From: Methylomarinum sp964397365
Lineage (GTDB): Bacteria > Pseudomonadota > Gammaproteobacteria > Methylococcales > Methylomonadaceae
Reading direction: 5' to 3'
Length of the DNA: 13,797 bases
Assembly (NCBI GenBank): GCA_964397365.1
Contig: CAYNIU010000060.1
Coordinates: forward strand, 1 to 13,797
Below, in pieces: positions 1 through 5,674 of the stretch. The notes under the pieces are model-generated. The model was given only the letters and a program-made list of their open reading frames with translations. It was not told where the DNA came from and ran no database searches. Positions within the stretch are counted from its first letter, which is position 1. The number at the start of each line of letters is the position of its first letter. Both the position numbers and the translations under genes were made by a program.

Positions 1-613
1 GGAAGGCGTTGCTGGCATACTGTGAACCCCGATCCGAATGATGGATCAAACCGGCTTCCGGCCTGCGTTGCCAGATGGCCATCTTCAGCGCATCACAAAC
101 CAGCTGGGCCTTCATACGTGAACTCATGCTCCAGCCAACCACTCGACGTGAACACAGATCAATCACTACGGCCAGGTACAACCAGCCTTCTTGTGTCCAG
201 ATGTCCGTCACATCAGAGGCGTAGACCTGGTCTATTTGTGGTACATCAAACCGGCGTTCCAGCAGATTTTCAAACACTGGGTGTTTGTGGTTGCTGTTAG
301 TGGTCACTTTGAATTTCTTGCGCTGCCGCGCCTTTACATCCGCTTCTCTCATCAATTTTCTTACCTTGTTACGGCTGACAGGATAACCCAATGCATTTAA
401 TGCTTTCTTCATCCGCCGACTGCCGTAGCTATACTTTGAACTCGCAGCAATGTCTTTTACCCAGTCCAGCATGTCCTGATGCTCAGAGTCTTCCGGGCGG
501 CTGTTCCTGCGCGTCCAATAACTGTAATAACCAGTGCGTGTCACACCCAAAACCCTGCATTGCAGGCTGATCGGCCAGGTATTCTTATGCCGGGTGATAA
601 ACGAATATTTCAC
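1..613 (-). CDS. IS3-family transposase OrfB (DDE catalytic subunit), partial
   Basis: This is the catalytic transposase part, normally made as an OrfAB fusion by -1 frameshifting. The frame is open for 204 codons from a possible GTG at 613, which overlaps the orfA TGA, to the window start. An N-terminal HTH_21-like section is visible (CRVLGVTRTGYYSYW, about residues 19-33; YGSRRMKKAL, 63-72). The integrase core follows. The first catalytic Asp is in VTDIW (D137) and the second in HHSDRGSQYAS (D194). The third residue, Glu, lies beyond the window edge. No stop interrupts the visible part, so orfB is intact as far as can be seen. Loss of the orfA frame upstream should prevent normal OrfAB synthesis. 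Confidence 0.88.
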   Translation of the reverse strand, partial: MKYSFITRHKNTWPISLQCRVLGVTRTGYYSYWTRRNSRPEDSEHQDMLDWVKDIAASSKYSYGSRRMKKALNALGYPVSRNKVRKLMREADVKARQRKKFKVTTNSNHKHPVFENLLERRFDVPQIDQVYASDVTDIWTQEGWLYLAVVIDLCSRRVVGWSMSSRMKAQLVCDALKMAIWQRRPEAGLIHHSDRGSQYASNAF

Positions 614-902
614 TTCGTTTCTACTGCAAAGAATACCGTCGCTTTTTTTAAGATGTCTTTCTCCATCTGCAAGCGCTTCACCTGAGCCTTGAGTTTCCTA
701 ATCTCTTCCTGCTCAGGGGGCTGCTTGCCATTGCCGCGAAACGCCTGGCCCTCATCGGCCTGGTGTTCCTTCACCCAGCGTCCCAGCATGTTGGCTTAAT
801 ATCCAGGCTTCTCGCCGCCTCTGTCCGGGTATAGTCCTGCTCTGTTACCAGGCTCACCGCATCCAGTTTGAATTCTTTCGAATATTTCTTTCGTGTCGCC
901 AT
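610..902 (-). pseudogene. IS3-family transposase OrfA, frameshifted
   Basis: This is the small DNA-binding subunit of an IS3-type transposase, which recognises the element ends through an N-terminal helix-turn-helix. The ATG at 902-900 opens MATRKKYSKEF and reads to RSLDI (residue 35). One base is then missing near 795-797. The annotated frame then ends after 8 off-frame residues at TGA 773-771, giving a 43-aa peptide. Restoring one base gives ANMLGRWVKEHQADEG, then a Leu-zipper-like stretch (EEIRKLKAQVKRLQMEKDIL), and ends at TGA 612-610. The restored product would be 97 aa, close to the usual orfA size. The total span of 293 nt is not a multiple of three, which agrees with a single-base loss. 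The copy is probably inactive unless this is a sequencing error. Confidence 0.82.
640..652 (-). promoter_or_regulatory. A7 slippery run, probable programmed -1 frameshift site
   Basis: Seven consecutive A on the minus strand (649-643) are read in the orfA frame as TTA AAA AAA GCG. Re-reading the base at 643 moves ribosomes into exactly the orfB frame (AGC GAC ...), which is open through to orfB. A-rich heptamers just before the orfA stop are the usual -1 frameshift signal in IS3-family elements. Frame relations were checked by hand; function is inferred. Confidence 0.6.
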
Positions 903-914
903 TTTTATTTTCCT

Positions 915-939
915 CAGTTAAGATCATTATCCTTAACTG
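915..939. repeat. 8-bp inverted repeat upstream of orfA
   Basis: CAGTTAAG (915-922) and CTTAACTG (932-939) are perfect inverted repeats around a 9-nt loop. They lie 13 bp upstream of the orfA ATG and inside the presumed IS end. The repeat may be part of the terminal binding region for the transposase, or an mRNA hairpin that limits orfA translation from outside transcripts. Either role is inference. Confidence 0.5.
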
Positions 940-1186
940 GGATGTACAAATCCATTAGACCACGTCACTATCATGACTTATGTCGCCTTTCAGCATTGAT
1001 GATAATCCGGTCGCTGTCACATAGCCCATGTTGCTCACTAAATAATCTGTCTATAGGTCTAATTTCTCTTTGTTCATCCTCAAATTTTATCAATTATTTG
1101 GGGTTGCGTGTGTAACATCAGTGACTGATATTAAATGCAGATATACGCTGAGTGACTTCGTTAGTTTTAGCAGATGCTACTGGGAA

Positions 1187-2050
1187 TTATTCTATGTTCT
1201 GGATCTGTTCGCGCATTTGCTCAATAAGTACCTTCAGATCAATAGCAATCCGGGTCATGTATTTATCAGCTGATTTTGAACCCAGCGTATTGGCTTCGCG
1301 GTTCATCTCCTGCATTAAGAAATCCAGTCTGCGACCTATCGGTTCATGCTGTTGTAATACACGCAAGACTTCTTCTACATGTGTCTTCAGGCGATCCAGC
1401 TCTTCTGCCACATCCAGTTTTTGAGCCACAACGACTAATTCTTGTTCCAGACGATCAAAGTCCGGTTCCTCCACTAAGTCGGCAATACGCCCGGTTAATT
1501 TTTCACGTAACTGTTGCAGTACTTTCGGCAAGCGTTTTTCCGCCTCGCTTACAAGTAACGCTATCTGTGTACACCGACTTTCAATCATTATGCCGAGTTG
1601 CGCACCTTCCCGTTCCCGGGTGGACAGCAGGCTGTTCAGCGTCTGCTCTACCAACTCCAGGATAGCTGTTTGCAATAATGTCTTATCTATTTCCGTTTGT
1701 TGCTGGATACCTGGAAGCACCAATACATCCAATGCGGAAAATGTCTGTGGATTATCCATATGCTGTTCAATTTCGGCAGTAACCGCTAATAATCTTTTTA
1801 ATGCCTCAATATTAACAGCATAGTCTTGTGTGACACTTTGCCGGTCATAACCCACTATACATTCAACTTTGCCTCGCTTTAGCTGCGCGGCAATTACAGT
1901 ACGAACATCTGTCTCAATAAAACGCAATTGATCCGGTAATTTTAAAGTAATATCGCAATAACGATGATTGACTGAACGCAATTCACAATTAATTATAAGA
2001 TTACCTATACATCTTTCGCTTCCTGCAAAAGCGGTCATGCTTCTTACCAT
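1187..2050 (-). CDS. yicC: YicC family endoribonuclease
   Basis: The 287-aa product has the full YicC/YloC family layout and usual length. The N-terminus MVRSMTAFAGSE matches the family signature. The C-terminus carries the conserved REANTLGSK motif and the DLKVLIEQMREQIQNIE tail (about residues 251-287). Family members are cytoplasmic RNA-cleaving proteins linked to small-RNA turnover and stationary-phase fitness. The start at 2050 is supported by a good Shine-Dalgarno, AGGTG (2059-2055 on the minus strand), a few bases upstream. The gene is divergent from the Ser/Thr kinase with only 31 bp between the two starts, so their promoters must overlap each other or the coding sequences. yicC commonly lies beside rph in gammaproteobacteria; here a kinase gene separates them. 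The IS lies downstream and does not interrupt the gene. Confidence 0.95.
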   Translation of the reverse strand: MVRSMTAFAGSERCIGNLIINCELRSVNHRYCDITLKLPDQLRFIETDVRTVIAAQLKRGKVECIVGYDRQSVTQDYAVNIEALKRLLAVTAEIEQHMDNPQTFSALDVLVLPGIQQQTEIDKTLLQTAILELVEQTLNSLLSTREREGAQLGIMIESRCTQIALLVSEAEKRLPKVLQQLREKLTGRIADLVEEPDFDRLEQELVVVAQKLDVAEELDRLKTHVEEVLRVLQQHEPIGRRLDFLMQEMNREANTLGSKSADKYMTRIAIDLKVLIEQMREQIQNIE

Positions 2051-2081
2051 TTTTCACCTATAATTACAGAGTGATAAAACA

Positions 2082-2996
2082 ATGTTCACTCTTATGCCAG
2101 AATATTACGATCCGGAAACCTATCCGCAAAAGTGGAACTATCTACAATCAGGTACCATTATAGACCAGTATATGATTGAGCGGGAATTGGCTCACGGTGG
2201 TTTTAGCTCGGTATATCTGGCCAGGCAACTAGATGATCAGGTTCAGGTGGCTATCAAAGAATATTTACCTAGAAAACTGGCTCACAGAACCTGGAATAAC
2301 ATTGTTATACCTCATAACGATCAAACCAAAACTCTGTTTATGCGAGGACGAGCCTTGTTTTTTGAGGAAGCTAAAGTTCTGGCGAGTTTAAAGCACCATA
2401 ACATCGTTGATGTGATTAATTTTTTTCAGGCCAATGATACTGTTTATATGGTAATGACTTATGATTACGGTCTCACGCTGGATAAAATTTTACAAAGAAA
2501 AATCCTGATAATTGATACCCAATTTTTGCTCACAGTTTTTAATCATTTGCTGACCGGTATTGATGTTATCCATCGGCAAAATCTGCTTCATCTGGATATT
2601 AAACCGGCTAATATTCTGATTCGTTCCCGACATGATCCATTGCTTCTTGATTTTGGCGCTATTCAAAAATATCCCTGCGAAGGCATCAGTAAACAAACCA
2701 AAGTACTAACGCAAGGTTATTCACCAATAGAACAATATTCCAGCAATAACCGCTTGGGCCCCTGGTCTGATATTTATGCAGTTGGCGCAAGTATGCGTTC
2801 CTGTCTGGATTATAAAACCCCTGTTCCGGCGCCGGATAGAGAACAACAGGATAAGCAAGAACCGGCGGTCAAAGCCTATAAAAACAAATTTCCTGAATAT
2901 TTGCTACAAGCAATTGACTGGTCCATGGCTATACAGCCTGAAGACAGGCCGCAGTCCACCAGCGAATTGCAACGAGCATTAAATCATCCCAGTTGA
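2082..2996 (+). CDS. Stand-alone serine/threonine protein kinase
   Basis: The 304-aa product is an almost bare Hanks-type kinase domain. Motifs in order: Gly-rich loop AHGGFSSVYLA (37-47); catalytic Lys in VAIKE (K59); helix-C Glu in FFEEAK (95/96); catalytic loop HLDIKPAN (H170, D172, K174, N177); DFG (190-192); P+1 segment GYSPIEQY (212-219); structural Asp in WSDIYAVG (D230); and a late Arg in PEDRP (R289). All phosphotransfer residues are present, so it should be active on Ser/Thr. There is no transmembrane segment and no PASTA or other sensor domain; about 25 residues precede the kinase fold. No PP2C partner phosphatase is in the window. A modest Shine-Dalgarno-like GAGTGA lies about 7 bases before the ATG; a second ATG at 2094 lacks one. 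The substrate is unknown. Position between yicC and rph suggests a link to RNA metabolism or growth state, but that is inference. Confidence 0.92.
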   Translation: MFTLMPEYYDPETYPQKWNYLQSGTIIDQYMIERELAHGGFSSVYLARQLDDQVQVAIKEYLPRKLAHRTWNNIVIPHNDQTKTLFMRGRALFFEEAKVLASLKHHNIVDVINFFQANDTVYMVMTYDYGLTLDKILQRKILIIDTQFLLTVFNHLLTGIDVIHRQNLLHLDIKPANILIRSRHDPLLLDFGAIQKYPCEGISKQTKVLTQGYSPIEQYSSNNRLGPWSDIYAVGASMRSCLDYKTPVPAPDREQQDKQEPAVKAYKNKFPEYLLQAIDWSMAIQPEDRPQSTSELQRALNHPS

Positions 2997-3028
2997 AAGG
3001 TTGGCCGCGGCTTAGCCGTCAGTATAAA

Positions 3029-3100
3029 AATAGCGCTGTACTGGCAACCTGCGAATTGATACTCATTACGCATGAATTTCCGGTGCTTATCAGCGCTATT
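3029..3100. repeat. 10-bp perfect inverted repeat spanning 72 bp
   Basis: AATAGCGCTG (3029-3038) and CAGCGCTATT (3091-3100) are exact reverse complements separated by 52 bp, between the kinase stop and the rph promoter. There is no T-run after the second arm, so it is not a standard intrinsic terminator. It could be a decayed mobile or REP-like element, a structured RNA 3' end, or paired operator half-sites. Confidence 0.45.
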
Positions 3101-3121
3101 GACTCATTCAATAAATGAAAA

Positions 3122-3150
3122 TTAATTTTCCCTTTAAAAGCAGGTATACT
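3122..3150 (+). promoter_or_regulatory. Probable sigma-70 promoter of rph operon
   Basis: A good -10 box, TATACT (3145-3150), lies 33 bp before the rph ATG. The hexamer at the right spacing upstream, TTAATT (3122-3127), is a poor -35 in an AT-rich stretch. It would drive rph, rdgB and the downstream kinase-fold gene with a leader of about 27 nt. A GAG-type ribosome site sits at about 3173-3177. Confidence 0.45.
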
Positions 3151-3183
3151 GTATCGTTTTTTTGATTTTATTGAGAACAATAC

Positions 3184-3906
3184 ATGAGACCCAGTGGACG
3201 CAATCCTGATCAGTTAAGAGACATTCGCTTTACCTGCAATTTTACCAAACATGCAGAAGGCTCTGTACTGGTCGAATTCGGAGATACCCGGGTACTGTGT
3301 ACAGCCAGTGTTGAAGCCCGGGTGCCACGTTTTTTGAAGGGTAAAGGTCAGGGCTGGATTACTGCTGAATATGGCATGTTACCAAGATCCACACATGAAC
3401 GTATGGCTCGCGAAGCGGGTCGTGGCAAACAAGGTGGCCGCACCCTGGAAATTCAACGATTGATCGGGCGTTCTCTGCGGGCAGCGGCAGATTTAAAAGC
3501 TTTGGGAGAAAACAGTATCACCATTGATTGCGATGTCATTCAAGCCGACGGTGGTACCCGTACCGCATCAATTACCGGCGGATTTGTAGCATTATCCATT
3601 GCCATCCAGCATCTGCTGGATAAAAATAAAATCAAAAATAATCCTTTGCATGGACAGGTTGCTTCTGTTTCTGTCGGTATTTATGAAGGTGTGCCGGTGC
3701 TGGATCTGGACTATGCCGAAGACAGCAATGCCGAGACGGATATGAATGTCGTTATGAATGACGCCGGCGCCTTCATCGAAATTCAGGGAACGGCTGAAGG
3801 ACATGCGTTTAGAAGAGATGAATTAAGCAATATGCTTGAGTTGGCCGATCAAGGCATACAATCCTTGCTGGAAAAACAACGCAACGCGATTGCAAGTGTT
3901 AAATAA
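3184..3906 (+). CDS. rph: Ribonuclease PH
   Basis: RNase PH is a hexameric phosphorolytic 3'-5' exoribonuclease. It trims tRNA precursors and other structured RNA 3' ends, releasing nucleoside diphosphates. The 240-aa length is standard. The N-terminus MRPSGR is the family signature. Phosphate-site residues are visible: R86 in GGRTLEIQRLIGRSLR and the GTR triplet 124-126 in QADGGTRTASITG. The acidic metal-site residues lie in DLDYAEDSNAETDMN (D180, D186). The C-terminal helix is complete, unlike the frameshifted E. coli K-12 allele. The stop TAA shares one base with the rdgB start (TAATG), indicating translational coupling. It is the first gene of a three-gene operon. Confidence 0.97.
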   Translation: MRPSGRNPDQLRDIRFTCNFTKHAEGSVLVEFGDTRVLCTASVEARVPRFLKGKGQGWITAEYGMLPRSTHERMAREAGRGKQGGRTLEIQRLIGRSLRAAADLKALGENSITIDCDVIQADGGTRTASITGGFVALSIAIQHLLDKNKIKNNPLHGQVASVSVGIYEGVPVLDLDYAEDSNAETDMNVVMNDAGAFIEIQGTAEGHAFRRDELSNMLELADQGIQSLLEKQRNAIASVK

Positions 3907-4499
3907 TGTTTGCTGAGCATCAACAAATCGTTTTAGCCAGTGGTAACCCGGGAAAAATAAAAGAATTCCAGGCTATACTGGCGGGACATCCGGTTATCCC
4001 GCAATCACAGTTTAATGTTAAAGAAGCTGAGGAAACCGGCTCCACCTTTATTGAAAATGCCATCATAAAAGCCCGCAATGCCGCATTTCAAGCCCAATCA
4101 GCTGCTATAGCCGATGATTCGGGTTTAGCGGTTGATGTATTAAATGGTGCGCCAGGAGTCATTTCCGCGAGATATGCCGGTCCGGGTGCTTCTGATCAGG
4201 ACAATTTAGTAAAATTGTTACAAAACTTGAAAGGCGTACCCGAACAGCATCGCACTGCCCGTTTTATTTGTGTGATCGTGTTTATGAAACATGCCGACGA
4301 TCCTACGCCGGTTATTGCACAAGGCACCTGGGAAGGGCGCATCCTGGATAAACCTTGCGGTGAAAACGGCTTTGGCTATGATCCGATATTTTGGATCCCG
4401 GAATACCAATGTACTTCGGCGCAATTGTTACCAAAAGTAAAAAACGTCATCAGTCATCGTGGGCAGGCGTTAAAAGCTTTGACGAAACTGCTGAAGTAA
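3906..4499 (+). CDS. rdgB: dITP/XTP pyrophosphatase (non-canonical purine NTPase, RdgB/HAM1)
   Basis: RdgB hydrolyses dITP, ITP and XTP to monophosphates and keeps deaminated purines out of DNA and RNA. The 197-aa length is typical. Motifs: nucleotide-binding SGNPGK (12-17); acidic metal region ADDSGL (D70, D71) followed by GAPGVISARYAG; GFGYDPIFW (155-163); and the C-terminal base-recognition motif SHRGQAL (183-189). The usual EEKN before that motif is PKVKN here, a mild divergence. The start ATG overlaps the rph stop by one base and has no clear Shine-Dalgarno of its own, so translation probably depends on ribosomes finishing rph. The rph-rdgB pairing is common in bacteria. Confidence 0.96.
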   Translation: MFAEHQQIVLASGNPGKIKEFQAILAGHPVIPQSQFNVKEAEETGSTFIENAIIKARNAAFQAQSAAIADDSGLAVDVLNGAPGVISARYAGPGASDQDNLVKLLQNLKGVPEQHRTARFICVIVFMKHADDPTPVIAQGTWEGRILDKPCGENGFGYDPIFWIPEYQCTSAQLLPKVKNVISHRGQALKALTKLLK

Positions 4500-4501
4500 C
4501 G

Positions 4502-5581
4502 GTGACTTCCAGTTCTTTGCACGTTATCGCTGGACAATTTGTCCATAATCAGACCATTACCCATATCACTGCTCTTGGCAAGGGTCTGATTAACGATACT
4601 TTTCTGGTTATCACGCAGACAAGCCCTTTTGTACTGCAACGAATTAATCGCAGGGTTTTTCCACAAGCAAATCTTATCATGGATAACCTGTTACAATTAA
4701 ACAAACACATCCAGTATAGAAAAACCGAACTGGAAAAAATAACTATCCCGGCATTAATTCAAACGCACGATGGGCAAAATTGCCTGTATGATAATCAACA
4801 GAACTGTTGGCGGGCGTTACACTATATTGAAAACAGCGAAAGCCGGGAAATGATCACCGATAAAACCGAAGCGGAACAAACCGGTTTTGCGCTGGCCCGT
4901 TTCCATCGCCTGTTTAGTGATCTGAAGCCACAAACTCTACACGATACACTGCCTGGATTTCATATTACGCCACAGTATTTACAACAATATCATCGTGTTG
5001 CCATTCAATCCACTATAAAAAATCAGGGTAGAGCATTTGCGTTTTGTAGGCAATTTATCCATAACTTTGCTGATAAGATAGATGTTCTGGAAAAAGCCAA
5101 ACGAACAGGGCTGTTACCAGAACGAGTTATTCATGGCGACCCGAAATTAAACAATTTTCTATTTCGCCAAAATAGCTATACTGTTATAGCCTTGATTGAT
5201 CTGGATACGGTAAAATCGGGACTGGTGCATTATGATATAGGCGACTGCCTGCGCTCCTGCTGCCATATAAAAAAATCCAACCGTTTTGATGTTGATTTGT
5301 GTGAAGCGATTTTAGCCTGTTATTTGCAGGAAGCCGGACATTTTTTCAGCGCCGCTGAATATGACTATTTATTTGCCGCAATAGAACTGATTCCCTTTGA
5401 GCTGGGGCTACGTTTTTTTACTGATTACTTACAAGGTGATCAGTATTTTAAAGTAGAGTATCCTGAACACAATTTATATCGGGCCAAAAGTCAGTTTAAG
5501 CTGTGTGCAGACATAGGCCGACAACGATTAGTGATTGAAAAGAGAATCAAACAATTACAAAAACAATGGTGCTCAACTTAG
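4502..5581 (+). CDS. APH-fold phosphotransferase, NahK/N-acetylhexosamine-kinase-like
   Basis: This is a predicted ATP-dependent small-molecule kinase of the aminoglycoside phosphotransferase/choline kinase fold. It most resembles the group annotated as N-acetylhexosamine 1-kinase or 'mucin desulfatase'. From GTG 4502 it is 359 aa. Visible motifs: N-terminal ATP-loop segment GKGLINDTFLV (27-36); FVLQRINRRVF (43-53), characteristic of this group; catalytic-loop HGDPKLNN (H211, D213, K215, N218); and the metal-binding Asp segment LIDLDTV (D233, D235). The frame is open upstream to an ATG at 4391, but that would bury 37 residues in rdgB. Family proteins begin close to the IAGQF segment, so GTG 4502, two bases after the rdgB stop, is preferred. 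Substrate not established; an amino sugar is the best guess. Confidence 0.82.
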   Translation: MTSSSLHVIAGQFVHNQTITHITALGKGLINDTFLVITQTSPFVLQRINRRVFPQANLIMDNLLQLNKHIQYRKTELEKITIPALIQTHDGQNCLYDNQQNCWRALHYIENSESREMITDKTEAEQTGFALARFHRLFSDLKPQTLHDTLPGFHITPQYLQQYHRVAIQSTIKNQGRAFAFCRQFIHNFADKIDVLEKAKRTGLLPERVIHGDPKLNNFLFRQNSYTVIALIDLDTVKSGLVHYDIGDCLRSCCHIKKSNRFDVDLCEAILACYLQEAGHFFSAAEYDYLFAAIELIPFELGLRFFTDYLQGDQYFKVEYPEHNLYRAKSQFKLCADIGRQRLVIEKRIKQLQKQWCST

Positions 5582-5642
5582 GCCGCTCGCAGCAAATAAC
5601 CCACCAAAATATCAATCTGCCCACATCAGGATTGTAATAAAT

Positions 5643-5664
5643 GCAGGGAACACACCTTGCTTTT
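5643..5664 (+). terminator. Hairpin plus T-run ending rph operon
   Basis: GCAGGG (5643-5648) pairs with CCTTGC (5655-5660), including one G-U pair, around a 6-nt loop and is followed by TTTT. It lies about 60 bp after the sugar-kinase-like stop and 11 bp short of the convergent c-di-GMP gene stop. The stem is short, so efficiency is uncertain; on the minus strand it lacks a clean U-tract. Confidence 0.5.
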
Positions 5665-5674
5665 AGATACAAGT

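Larger units (their letters stand above)
1..954 (-). mobile_element. IS3-family insertion sequence, 5' part (cut by window edge)
   Basis: Reading leftward there is a small HTH-type orfA followed by an orfB with the DDE integrase core in the -1 frame, the standard IS3-family layout. The orfA-proximal boundary is not certain. A TGGATTTGTAC stretch on the minus strand starting near 954 could be the terminal end, but edges up to about 962 are possible. The other end and the target-site duplication lie outside the window, so neither can be checked. The element looks more GC-rich than the AT-rich stretch beyond it (963-1186), in which no gene was found. Confidence 0.85.

Noticed and set aside
963..1186. 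Possible small gene or RNA between the IS and yicC
   Set aside because: AT-rich, with short frames lacking ribosome sites or recognisable products; no strong hairpin with T-run after the yicC stop.
2059..2064. Perfect TATAAT on the plus strand before the Ser/Thr kinase gene
   Set aside because: No acceptable -35 at 16-18 bp, and the same bases belong to the yicC leader; left unlisted as a promoter, though it may contribute.
4391..4501. Upstream ATG start of the sugar-kinase-like gene
   Set aside because: It would place 37 residues inside rdgB coding sequence, including its conserved C-terminal motif; these residues do not resemble the family's N-terminus.
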